Source of the DNA: Nymphalis io
Lineage: Eukaryota > Arthropoda > Insecta > Lepidoptera > Nymphalidae
DNA: 64,000 nt
Direction of reading: 5' to 3'
NCBI RefSeq assembly: GCF_905147045.1
Contig: NC_065896.1
Location: forward strand, 2,753,001-2,817,000
Numbering within the stretch: the first letter of the stretch is position 1; each line of letters opens with the position of its first letter. Below, in pieces: positions 23,035-37,200 of the stretch. Position numbers and translations under genes: made by a program. The notes beneath the pieces are model-generated. The model saw only the letters and a program-made list of their open reading frames with translations. It was not told the origin of the DNA and ran no database searches.

Positions 23035-25297
23035 TGGTTAATGAAAGTACATTTATTAATATCTTGAAGGTTATATTATTTTTAATTTGTCATCAAATTT
23101 ATCATTCGCATTTTATTTAAGGTCTATCTTAATATATTATATATCTTCGTCTACGCAGTTCACGTATATTTACACTTCAGATCGGGTATAGTCATTGCGT
23201 AAATAATATTGAACATAAATTACAATTAGATGAATTATTTAATGACACGGCATTTCAGGGTCATTATTTTTAAGATCGTAACACAAACACAACAACCACT
23301 CAATATAATTATTATTACAATAAGAATTGTTTAATATACATATATTTTTATAAAGAGGAAGGTGGACGAGCATATGGGCCACCTGATGGTAAGTGGTCAC
23401 CAACGCCCGTAGACATTGGCATTGTAAGAAATGTTAACCATCGCTTACATCACCAATGCGCCACCAACCTTGGGAACTAAGATGTTATGTCCCTTGTGCC
23501 TGTAATTACACTGGCTCACACTCACCCTTCAAACCGGAACACAACAAGTACTGCTATTTTGCGGTGGAATATCTGATGAGTGGGTGGTACCTACCCAGAC
23601 GAGCTTGCACAAAGCTATAAGATATATGTGTGTTGCTAAATTATTTATCAATAAACGACTAAATTCATTTGTCACGAGTTTGTCTTATAACCGAATATTG
23701 TGGGTTTCTGTAAATAAAAGACATATTTATATAAAACACAATCAAATTTTATTAAATATCAAATATTGTATTGTCTAACACGATTCCTTAACTATCATGT
23801 TTCACATCAATATATAATGGCATAATTATAATATGGTTAATACATTTCAAGACGAAAGTATAGATGAAAGATTTCAGGAAAGGATAGGAAATATTCGTTA
23901 AAATTAATTGAATATGCAATGTGATGTAAAGATTGATAGAATTTTTTTCTAATTTATATTGTCATGAAGGAACGAGATTAAGATTATGGTAGCCGCACAT
24001 AAAATATAAATGCTCTTGATACAACCAAAATATTACAGACAGAGTAAATAGATTTAAATATATTTTAATTAATATAATCGTAGATGAGGTAATTGGTGAA
24101 AGAAACGAAGAATCGAAAGAATGAATAATTCTAATAGAAAATACTGAAATACTGAAACACTACTAAAGAAGAAAGCACGAAGAACACACTCACGTCATAA
24201 ATACAAGTATACTTGACACAATACATGGGCTTATATGAAAAATCTACGAAAAATGTTATATATGATTATGACCAAATCTTACCATGGGTTATATTAGCGC
24301 TTACAATCTATTAATATATTAAGGTTTGTGCGCCAAAGCCCTAAGTTGATGACATTTTAAGCATTTGAATTTATGCAATGGACTGAGGACGATAATTCTA
24401 CTGTAGATGACAACCTATTTCAGTTAAGACGATTTATATTTAACACTGATATGTGATATGATGTGTCACGTCTTGTTTGGTCGCTACTTAGCTCTGTCTA
24501 TCTCGATATCGCCAGTACTTCAGGTTACAAAAATATATACGAATGAAATGAAACTAAAACAATTTTTTGTTTTAATCGTAGAAACGTATTGTCTTAAAAC
24601 TAGAATTGTCATATCAAAATATAATTCGTTAATAGAAATAATGAAATTTATTATTATTTTAAATGTTATATGAAAATAATTTAAACAAATTTATTTTTAA
24701 TGGTTGAGTAGACAAATAATCCATGATTATAGTATTGAACTAACTGCAGCGTCATCCTACACATCGCGTTACTGTTGACCAGCTCTAAGCTAACACAGAT
24801 CCTAAGCTACACATGTAGCTAGAGCTAGAAATATTGTCAATCCGAAAAGCCCCACGCCCTCGCTATATTCGCATGGAAAAGTCGTAAAAATCGTCTAAAT
24901 TAGCAAATTCATTCACTTCTTAAAAACATGGAAGCACTCATGCGGACAGACTGATCGCTGGCTGTTACACTGATATAATTAAAAAAGAGTTAATTATTTT
25001 ACGCCGATTACTATAATTGCATTGATAAGAACTATTTTCTGATATGATACGGTTACATTATAATAACAATAAACTGATGTCAAACATCGAATAATTATAA
25101 GTGGTTATGGTAAACAGTATTAAAACAACAAATTATTCTAAGACTTAATAAAGTACAAAAACAAAATAACAGTGGAATGTTTAATAATATAAATAGGTAA
25201 CAAAAACAGACTGACATTGTTCAAGTTTGTCATTGAGAGCCTGAAATCAGCGAGATCACGTAAGAGAAAGAATAGCCACATTTTTTATCGGTTCAGT
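23034..25297. other. Convergent intergenic region
   Basis: Lies between the 3' end of the MGC-helical gene (plus) and the THSD7A-like gene (minus). It holds one family-1 SINE (23345-23616) and otherwise AT-rich sequence without credible exons. TTTATT near 24690 could be the AATAAA of the minus-strand gene. Confidence 0.55.
23345..23616 (-). mobile_element. Family-1 SINE, 5' end truncated
   Basis: Starts AAGAGGAAGGTGGACGAG and stops at GCTTGCACAAAGCT, losing the last ~15 bp seen in full copies. Confidence 0.85.
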
Positions 25298-28200
25298 TTA
25301 TACTTTCGTGATGGCTTTCAACCTCCGGCTTCTGATGCACCTGTAAATAAAAAGTATGCAAAAAAATGTAAGCTACATATTATATTTTAAATGGTCATTG
25401 TCGGTATCGCAAATTTTAAAACGTGGGGAACGCAAATGCTGCAGAATTGCAGTTTTTATATGGATTTAAAATTTAATTTAAGTTAAATTAAATAGTATCG
25501 ATAAATCAGGGTATTAATTACCTGAGTATTCCGTGATAAAGGGTAAATCCGCCGTACAAAGTAGCGATAATTGTTGCCGTCCACACAACTACCATTACAG
25601 TAAGGCTTCCATCTGCAGAAAATAATTAATACATTTTATCTTAAGATTCGTAGGCTACAGCTCAAAGTATTTAATCAACATTGAATAAATTTTCTATATA
25701 CGGTTCCCTTCTCTTGTAACTACGAGTGTAAGCCACAATATCCGGCATATATTCAGGTTACCTTGCGATGATTTTCATCATCGCCGAGCAATTTATAATA
25801 CTAATACAAGAAAACTTCGATTAAAAACCATTATTATTAACGTTCATTCAACAAGCTTAAATTTAATTTTAAGATATTATTGTGTATAAGTTACCGAGAT
25901 ATCCGTCGTGGTAGACGTCCTTATCTTTCACGTGGCGGGCGAGCCAGGCGCGGCGCACCTTGTCCTCGTGCGGTTCGACGGCGAGCAGGTCGGGGATCTC
26001 GTCGGCGTCACCGGTGCAGTTTGCCCATTCAATTGTTATGTATCTAAACGAATATATAGATAAACGAAGCTACCATATATGTAATGTAATTTGTTAATTT
26101 CACGTGGAAACGGCTTGTCTCGTATATTTATTTCAATTACAAAAATACTGAAAAATGTCGTAATATTTGTTTTTGCCTAACGTTTCTAGGCTATTTTTCA
26201 TATTAAAAAGTTGTACGTTTCATGTAAATTGACTTAGTAGTTTTTTCAGTTAGGCATTACCTCCTGATTTATTATTATAGAATAGATGGATTTAGTTCTA
26301 GACGAACAAAATTGTAACCTGGAACTAGTTCTGCAAGCTCGTCGCGGTGGTACGAGCAGCTGTCTGGTGCGAGATCGGGCGCCTCCGCGACAAGGTCCCC
26401 ACGAGCCCCAAGGGCCGGGCTGGCCTAACTCAGATTCTTTACATCCACATTCCACTTCACAATCTTCATCCTCCTGTTATTGACAAATGATGTATGCTGC
26501 GTTATTTTTTTTATTCAATGAGATGATTTTAAGCTAAGGTTCTTATGCTAAGGTACTATTAGTGATTTAATAAAGAATTAATGTGCGGAAACGTTAATAT
26601 TACTACCTGATAGTGTAATGGCGGTGCCACAATCCTGCCGGGGAGCGCGGACGCACAGCGCCAGGGCTCCAGGTAAGCGTCAGATGTGGGCTCGTCTGTC
26701 ACGCTAGTCAGCTCGCAACGTGCGTGGGATAGTTTGACGCCCCAACCACAGGCCGTTTCCGCTTCCTCTCCCGATGACGTCTGAATGTCATTTAAATTTA
26801 TGTATCTACAGTTTTGAGATTCAATGATCCACACAACAGCGTAAAAAAAAAGACGCGCGCTAATTTAAAACCGCCATTTTGTTGGTGGACAGAAAGGTAA
26901 AGTATTTAATTCAATATTTCTGTTTCAAAAAAAAAAAAATCAACAAACACGTCCAATTTCCTTAATTCACCATATTGAACTAGTAATAGTATTGCTATTT
27001 ACAAAGACTTTCGTAATTACGTTCATTCGATTCTATCTCAGAAGAGGGAAATATGTAGTTGAGAGTCATAAACTAGAAGATGACAATAGGTCTTAAATTA
27101 TAAATTGACAGGATGTATTGTAACCTGCACGTGACATCCGAGCAGCGGGCGGGCGACGAGTCGGAGGCAGGGCTGCCGCGGGCACGGCGCGTGCTGCTCC
27201 GTGGCGGGACACGCGCGTCCCGGCCACACCGCCATCGTCAAGTGTTGGCTACAACAAGTTTGACTTCATTTCACAAGTGTCACAATATTATATATTTTTT
27301 TAAAACAGATTTCTTCCTAGCATTTCTTTTATAATTAATTTAGATCCATAGTTATATCATTACACTACTTTTTTAAAACAAATATAAAAACCGATTTCCT
27401 GTATTCGTACATACTATATTTTATTTACCTATGACAGTTAGAAGCCCTTTTAGTCCTTTTCTATCATACAAGCTCAATATTAAACTACCGTGTTTTGATG
27501 TGTTTTCTAGTAAGTAGCTATAGAACTTTACTCTTTTAGTTTATTTAAGCAACATATAAGAATATTTACGGCCTTACTTATAAAAGTTGTTTAGCGAGTG
27601 ATTAAATAAACAATGATACCTTCTTTTTTCGAATGTCAAATCAAACACAGAAAGAGAGAAATCGACCCACTAGGATATCCACTGTAACTATCTTGTTATG
27701 TCACTATAAATAAAGCACAATCAAAAAATCGAGGATAAAATTCAAGTAAGTGATTTTTAGCCAAATATTTATGATACTGCGTATTATACGCAACTATAAT
27801 CATTGACACGAAGTTCTGGTTATGTAAGTCACTTTATGTGTGTAGTAATCTCCAAGTGTTTTTCTGCTTACCGTATACGCCGCATGTGTCGTGTAGTGGA
27901 AGCGTCACCACAAGAACAGGCAGAGGCATCCCAAGCGCCCCATTCCCCAACCTCGCAATCGACACCGCACGGAACGTAGCACCAAGACTCTCGAGCTTCG
28001 GATGCTGTAGCATTCTAAAGAAAAAGCAAGTATCATTAACAATTATTGATCTCTTTACATTGACTCGAGATTACATCCAATAATTGAGAGTGACACTCAC
28101 GGGACAGTAGGAATCGTTGACGAACATTCCATCACTGCGAAGGCACCGTACCGATCTTTTCTTAGTTCCTTCTCCACACGGCGAACCTCCTAAAAGTTTG

Positions 28201-31200
28201 TTGAATAACTTTCCAGAATATTACATAATTATAACGAAAAGTTTAGTATGAATATCAGATACAGAGTTCAAGTAATATGGTATATGTACGTTTTCGTAAA
28301 TAATAATATATAACGAGTAGCAAAAGTTTAATCTAATAGCTTTGAGAAGAAAGATTTTGGAGCTAACCTAGCGGTTGGCAGTCGTCCCAGGGCGCCACGT
28401 GCCAGGAGTAGGAGTGCGGCGCACAGGGCTCGGCGGCCACGAGGTGCGGGCACGCGGCGCCGCCCTCGTCCGCTGCGCGCAGCACGACGCGAGTGCGGTC
28501 GCGCCGGCCGCCCCACTTCGTCTGCGGGTTTATCATTGATTGTAACATCGTGCTACAGTTGAGTCAGCGTATTTATTTACTTGTAGGTAAATTACCAGCC
28601 CGTAAGTGATCTATTACTAGAAAAGTACCTTTGCGTCATTTCGAATATGTATCAATATATTTCTAACAAAAACAGCAGGATCCAATCGCATCAGCTTCGA
28701 TTATACTCATTCAAATGAGTTTATTCATTCTATTTATCAATCATTTAACTAATAAAAGTGTCTCGGTTGGATTTAGTTAGTTAGTACCTGTTCACAGGGA
28801 CTCCATTCAGACCATGTGCTGACAACGCAGTCCGCGGGACATGGGGAGCGACAAATCGTTTCGCGGGAAGGCGCGGGACCTGCACCCGAAGTCTCGCATG
28901 TCACATCTTCTAGTTTGTTTCTATCTGCATCTATACATCTATTTCACAAAGTTAATTTATCATCATTATGTGGTATTTATCAATGATACTGCTGATACTA
29001 ATATGAATATTTGGTTCAAATTTGGAATTGATTCATAACATATTTTTTGAAATTTGCTTCGATAAAATGTGTTATGAATCAGCAACCTCAACAGTTTTTT
29101 TAAATCTATATATTATATATAATCTTCAGTTTCTTATGTTGAAAATGCATGCCTTATTATGAATATTACTATGTAGAATTTAGAAAGTGATGACTTAAAA
29201 TATACTGTAATAATAGCAAAATAAGCGCTGAGTAAATATCACGAACATAAATATTTTTATTATCGGCTTTGTATTTTAAGCTCTCAACGTTTTTTTTTAT
29301 TCGTACTCTGCTTATGTAATTGCACTAAGCCGTATCGCACTCAAATTTGATTATAAACTTGAATGAAATGCGATAATGTATCGGACTCACTCTACGACGC
29401 GTGTGATGACGGCGCGGCCACACAGCGCGTGAAGCGGCGCGCACACCGACCACTGGCGGATCTCCCAGCGCGGCTCCGCCACCACGCACGTCGCGCGCTG
29501 CAACGTCGCGCCGCATTCGCGACCGCCGCCTGATCCTTCTTCTATCACCTCTCTGTCAGAACGAACGGAATTTATCATATTATTCCAATTTGTACGAAAT
29601 AAACTTGCTGTATAAGTCTGTTTTTATGAATAAATATTATATGTACCTAGTTCTAAATCTGAAAGCAGCTCTGGAACCAGGTTCAGCAGCACAAGGACCC
29701 CAAGCAGCCCAAGCTCCAACGGCGCAGTCTCTGGCACAACGCACGGTGCATGTTCCTCGCAGAAGAGCGCCAAATTCTTCATCATATGTGAATCCGTCAG
29801 TTGCCGCTTCACGAACACGACGAGGACCTTAATTAACAAAAATTTAGTGACAATATCGTCGACTTATATTAAGATGGATAAAAACATAGTTTTTCAATAT
29901 GAACTTTCTGTTGTATGATAAAAATGGTTCTTGTTTCTTCGTCGCATGGCCATCAAAGATATGTTACATTAGATCACAAAGTTATTTTTATTACGTACCA
30001 GTAAGTGGATGATATTTCTTGCATACGTCCATCGGTACATCGCGACCTCCGACCAGGCATCGAGCTGCCCTTAAAGACCTCCCCTCACCACATTCAATTC
30101 TGCAATATATAGAAACATATTATTCGTAGAAAATATAAAAAAATATTCAAATTAAAGATATTTGTAATACTTACCCTGGAGGAAGTATGCAGTCTGAGTC
30201 GGCGGGAAGAAGTTCCAGTGTTACATTTTTGCAAATGCATGATGGAACGTCAGGATCAGAAGCATCTAAGTACCTAAAACGGACATAAATAGTTACATTT
30301 TATATTCACTCCAGATAATATATAAGGTTAGTTATATAAATAAGCAAGATATTCGATACATACTTGAGAGGATCAGCGCAAATAACATCACAAGTGAGTA
30401 TGACGAACGAATCGCAGGAGACAGTGCAGGCGGCGACACCAGGCGGCACCAACTGACCTGCGCATGCACCTGCCTCTACACGATGGGAATCTGATCCGCA
30501 CCATATGCCTATGTAAGAAGAAAGGGGTTAGCAATTAATATTTATCGTTTCATTAGTTATCAGAACTTATTTGGAATGGTCATGTTCTGTAATTATTATA
30601 GAATGCCGATAGCTGTTGCGCTAAATCAATTGTACTTTACTAATAATAGCTTAGTTTGTTTGAAAATATGGTTCGCTATTGTATTACGAGTGATTTTATT
30701 ACATTAGCGACTATTTCAATTATTGAATTAAAATTAATGATATACGTATGTGGTGGGTTTATATATGTTGCATTTTTGTTATAAAGTTTGTTTTTTTAAA
30801 CTACGTTCTAGAATAGCATACGTTTGTCGTTTTACTTACTTCTTAATCTATACCCTACACCACAACGTTGTTCTGGGGGCAGCCGGCATGTGCTCCACTC
30901 GCCAGCGACCCACGAGGCATCTCGAGAGCGACACGAGCGTGCCACGGGACAGTCCCGAGTCTCTTGCAATGGACCGCAATTTGGCCCACCGTGTACGGTC
31001 CGTACTCGAACTTGTTTACCTGGGTCTAATGAAAGTAATATAGGTATCATCTAAAGAGCTTAACTAAAAAACAGTAACTGTCTCATTTTCGTAAGTATTT
31101 TGTCGTATTTGTGTAAATTGAAGGAAATATTATACCACAAGTATTAGGGCATGGTGACCATGGCATCCAGGCTTCTACTCTACAGCCTCGCTTGCATCGT

Positions 31201-34200
31201 ACGGTACATGCGCGACGAGATGCCGGTCGACGAAGAGGCGCACACCTGGGAGTCACATAGGCTTATTATTTTATATTTCAATCTATATTATAACGGATGA
31301 ATTATCCTTGGAAGGGAAGTGCACGGAGATGGAGAAGAAACCTTATTAAAGTAACGTTATTTTTTAGTTACCATAGAATCGTAACATAAAATTGAAATAT
31401 AAAATCAACTTACAAAGATTCACGAACGACATCTGCGTTGTTTTGCACACACATTACGTCTCTAGTCATTTCACCTTCCTCGATGCATGGTTCTTCATTA
31501 TCGCTTTCATTGAATGGCTCACCGTCCTGTATAAGACAAAATAAACAAGTACTTTAGTAGTTGTAAGTAGCTTAAAATACTTAGCGATGCTTATTATTAT
31601 TTATATTATATTAAAAATAAAACATCAATCAATGCCCAGTTACTGTAATCAAGACATTCTACATTTGTTTTCAAATAGCAGAAATGTCTATGAGTCTTAG
31701 CAAATATAATCGTTTCTTGAATATAATAACCAGGCTTAATTGAACATTTCATACTCTGTTTAAGTTGAATTATTGATACAGATACTCATATACATATTTA
31801 TCAGATGAGCCTAGCTTACCAGTAGGTCCGTATAGTTGGTAGCAGGCATATAGTCCTGTCGTTTTCTCTCACAGGGCCCCCAAGGCGTGGCCAGCCAGGA
31901 GTAAGTGGCGCACGCGTGCGTATTGCAAGTTTCGTTCTGTATGAGCTGGTCTTCTGAAGGGCATGGCCAACCATCTGTTGTGATATTATTTTCATTTTAT
32001 ATATATATATATATATTTCTTTTAATTGTGAGAATGTATGAAAAAGGTATGTTTATGTGACAGCATTGCTTATATATTTTGATAGAAAACTGAAATATTT
32101 AAATATAAGGAGAGAAACTCATTTTATGGGAACATAAGGTGTTCAGATATGAAAAGTCGTAACCAGAATCCTTAATAGTACTGACTGGGCGCGGAGTGCG
32201 AGAGGATGTATCGGCGGCGCGTGCGCGTGGGGCGCGAGTGCGCGGGCGCGACGCAGGGCGCGGCGCACGGAGACCACGCGCCCCACGACGACACCACGCA
32301 GTCGCCCGCGCACGCGATGCGGCAACGTTCACTGCGCGGCGGGGCGCCATTTCCGCACCATGCACGCTGAGCTTCCTTCTGATCAGGGAGGCTCATTATA
32401 ATGATTAAAACATGACATTTATTTATTTCAAATAAGGGTTTTTGAAGTTACCAAGGTGGGCATGATACAATCAGCCATGGAAAAAACTAATGAAGACATG
32501 CAAGGATCACACATAATTAAAACACCAAGTTTCACTTAATGAGATGTGTCGCTGGAGACTCTTTCTGAATATAATATAGACAGCTCCACCGCTACTAACT
32601 TTATCAGGCGATCAATGACCACGATGGTCACCTGTCTTTTTAGAATATTGTAATAATATTATGTGTGACTTACTCCATCATGACCGATACAACGAAGTTC
32701 TCTAGTACGCCGTCCGGGCCCGCAAGTGGTATGAGGCTGAGTGAGCACACAGGGCCCCCATGGTAGAGCTTTCCATGCTGCACATCGGGGTGTGGTACAA
32801 GTACGTTTCTCTTCTAGAGGAGGGCACGGCGCTCCGCCTCCTGACGCTGCTGCCGTTACACGACGTCGACGGACGCTATAACCTGTTTTAATTTAATAAG
32901 AATTGATTCATCAGGAAACTGACAATAATTCTAATAAGAATAGGAAGATTTGTTTTGTAAATATCCTGTTTTTATTATCAAATAATTATGTGTTACACAG
33001 AACACAAAAAGTGATTGAAAGAAATGGAAAAATATACAATAACGATTTGGGTGAGTTTTGCTAAAATAAATATCGTCGTTTCAATTATTCTAACTTAGGT
33101 TCAGGATATAAAACATATCAGATTTTATTTTTAATTTAATTTATTTAAAATAAAATAAAAATAAATATCGTCGTTTCAATTATTCTAACTTAGGTTCAGG
33201 ATATAAAACATATCAGATTATAGCACTTTCTCACTATTGCAGTTCATTTTGCAATTTTAATTTACTTTGAATTTACCTAATAAATTATACTTTCGCAATA
33301 GGTGAAAAAAACCATTGAAAATATACCTGTAGTGGTAAGTTGTTGAACAGGGAATAACGGACAACCATCGGTTGGTTGACAAGCTCCCCACTCACTCCAC
33401 TCGCCTACTTCGCAGTCACGTGGGCAAGGCACCTAACAAAACATTTAGTTAACCACTAGATCCACGAGTCAAAATCTTCCTCATTGATCTAGTACATAGT
33501 TTGGTAGCAGGTCACGAGGTCAAATCTTGGGACTGACAAAACAAATATTGAGTACTTTTGTCAAAAATTCTCAGTAGTGGCGATTCGAAATCGACTTTTC
33601 GAGATTCGAATCTGCGACTTTTTAAATCGCTATATCATGTTATTGACGCTTACCGGACTACTGGGGTTTAACTAAACAACTGTAATGAAGTAACAAACAG
33701 AAACAATTATAATCACTTTAGAATATTTATCTGATTCACGCGGGCACACCATAACTTATCATAAGTTGTTTATGGCATGTTCCATTCCTACCTCGCAAGG
33801 TTGAACAAGCGTAGGCATTTGCGCATGCGCACACTGTACAGGATGCAGCGCCCGTCCGTCAGCGCGTACGCACGTCGCCTCGCGCCTTTGCACGCCACCG
33901 CCGCAACTCGCCTCGTTATCTTTATCGCTCTCGTCTGTTTCATCATCTTCCTCATCGTAGATGGCGTCGTTGTCATCAGCGTCATCGTCGTCATCGTCTG
34001 CTAAATGAAATTATTTTATTTCTGTTTCAAGGCTTATTTTTCTATTATTATTGTTAAGTAAATTAAACGTTATTTAAAGTATTTTATTTAAGTAAATAAA
34101 CACCTGGAATCGAATGTAATGATATAAACACTAATAAGATCGTAGATTTCTCCCACGTGATATTTAAAACACTTACAGGGCGCTAAAGCTGTCGGTTGTT

Positions 34201-37200
34201 CAATAGAAACGCGACAAGGTCCCCAGGGCCCTGGAGTCCAATGTGCGCTTGCTTCTAACACAGCAGGTCGTACCTCCTCCACTACTTCGCATTCCTTGCC
34301 GCCGCCTAATTATAGAAATATTTACTTATAAGACATACAGGAGTGGTACATACATGTTTAACTAAAGAGTAGAATAATTTTCAATTTAAGAAAGTATAAT
34401 ACGGTGCTAATTAAAAAATAGTCTGTCAACATAAATTGCAAAAATATAAAAAAAAAACCTTGTGGCAGTCTACGTAGCCGCCGAGTTCGCACAAGGGCCC
34501 CATCGGATCGTGGTCGCCATGGTAACCACTCTGCTAGAGTACAATCTTCATGCATCACACAAACTCGCGTTGTTCCAATGTTTGCAATGGCAATACCGCA
34601 ATATCTAAAAATATTGTAGCGTTAAAAATTTTTATATATAAAAATAAACACCTTTCTAAACTTAGCACGGGAACAATTAGGTACATTTTTATTTTATGAA
34701 ATTGTATCATAAAATAACTTCGCCCATGTGTAACTATAAAAGTTACAAAACTATGAAAAATCTGAATTGTGATAAAATAAAGCAAGCTGAAGTTGCCAAT
34801 ATTTTTTAATTTGTTTAAAGACAAAAGTTAAGATATATAAGAAGATTACATAAAAGCGTGTTTCTTAAATTTAAACCATGGTAACCGGTCAACTGATATT
34901 TACAAGTATATAGATATTGGCATAATAATAAATTGGAATTAATGTTACAAATGAAAGTGATGTTATAATTTCGCAATTGGCGGTTGTACTGTATAAGAAA
35001 TATTAATTTTTCTTTATAGCGTCAATGTGTGCCAATCTCTAATAACATTAACTCTTCAAGCCGTAACACGACAACACAACATTTATATTATACTATTTGA
35101 TGGTAAAATAACGACTGTCGCCGCAATGAAATCGCATAAAGCCCTACCGCAAGTAAATAGAGATTTCAATCATGACAGTCATTTTCAATGGAGACTAGTA
35201 AATTGCTTAAGAAATATTATTGTGCAAAAGTGTGTGCATAATTAAAATAATAAATTAGAATTCTCTATTTCCTCACTCACGACACAAAAGGAAAGATTAA
35301 AAGCGTCGAACCAACGGCTTTACGTGCTTTCCGAGGCACGAGGATGTAAATACTTGCAAACATCGAGTTGTTACTGAGAATTTCAACGAATTGTAACTAA
35401 ATATGTTGCGCTTAAAGTTGTCGTGTCAGCTCTTAGAATTTACATTTAAAGTCGGTTGTAGCTTTTCGTAGAACTGACGAAATGCATTTATAAGATGTTT
35501 TAAAAGCGTTTGTATAAACTTATTAGAATAAAATTTATCATAAATGTAAAATAGAAACCCACGGTGAATTAATAATCGACGATTGCTATATTCGTTTCGC
35601 TTCCTAATATTCGAATTGATGAGCAAACTTATCTCTTACATTATTTTTAACAGCTGCTCAAATGACAGTAATTTAGAATGTCCATAAAAATGGAACATTG
35701 TTTGAAATATTGTCATTAAAATGGAAAGCCGAGGCAATCGATCAATATCCCCGCGGCAATGCCCCAGTTTAAAAAAGATGTGTCGTAAAAATGCTAGTCG
35801 CGAACGTGCTGATCTACTTAGCTCGAGTTTCAAGATGAATATTAAGATGCCATTTCGTTGGTAACAGCTCGCTATAGATACGCTGTACGGTTATAGTTAG
35901 AATCAATTATTGTAAATGGGACTAATATAAAAAAAATGTATTACTGCAACTTGAATGACATCCTATAATTCGCGGTTATTTATTGGAAACGATGGAACCA
36001 AAACTTTTCAGTCAATCGATTAACTTGTCTAGCAACTGAGCTAAGAGAAAAAATGATAACGCTTAAATAACTATATTTTATTAACATATAAAAATATTCT
36101 ACAAAATAACATCATAGGAAAAAAAAATAACATCGAAGATTTTTGAATTGCTTAATAGTTAAATCATTACGATCATTGTATTGATTTATTTAATATAAGG
36201 CTAGAATAAGCAAGTTGATTTTGATATTTCAATTTTGCATTCAAATTAAAATTTCAATTTATTTCTCTACGAAATGCTTTAGCAATCAATACGATTCTGG
36301 ACCATAGATCAATTCACTCTAGAGTCGTTTTAATGTTAACAAACTTTTCGTTTGCTTAATCGGGTTTCATTATGGTCTGATTGTAGATTTATTTCCTTTG
36401 GCGGGACTATTCACTTAAAACTTCGGTTTGTTTGTAAGTTTCTGCGTTGAATAGCAAAGTTTGATCGTTTTCCAACTTATATGAAAGTAATAATTCCGGT
36501 GAATTTTCCTATATATGAATTGTATGAAGTTTTTCTTTTATTCATATTTTAACCAAGCTTTATATTTTATTAATTTAATAATAAATACATAAAAAATGAA
36601 TTTTCAATTTAATATGCTTACATATAGTGAGGTCGGTCAAGAAAAAAATAATGCTAAGAATAAATATATATAATACACAAAAATTGTAGGTTGTGAAATT
36701 ATCTACAAAAAATGTTTATATACTTTTCTCCTAAGAACCGTCACTCCTGTGATTTCATCATTTCAGAACACGGAAAATAATAATATGCACGTCTCAGTAC
36801 GATGATGTATAATACAGGATATATATGCATATGCAGGTTGTCCGGTAAATAATTGATAAACTCGCATGTCCTTGCATCTAACGCTTCAGAAATGAAATTA
36901 AAAAAATCTTTACAAACTAAGTAGGCTGTAAAAATGACATGTTACAAGCACAATTTGCCTGCCATGTTCACATTATTGAGCACTGTCACTGGCCGGAAAA
37001 TCAATGGAATTATTTTTTTTAAATATCCGTCTTTGGGCCATGCGTAATATGAGCCATGACTGGCGTTTGTTGTTTTTTTTTTTAAATTGTCTGAATAAAA
37101 AAATTTGCTTTTCTAGTTATAGTATACACATGTATATTATGCTACAATACGGTACTTCACAATTCAAATATACTTACAATGGCTCTACAAACTGTCCGTC

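Larger units (their letters stand above)
34605..37177. other. Long intron of the THSD7A-like gene
   Basis: 2.6 kb between two coding exons, AT-rich. It carries a diverged family-1 SINE (34863-35155) and a family-3 fragment (35260-35395). No further exon is needed, because the flanking phases match. Confidence 0.7.
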
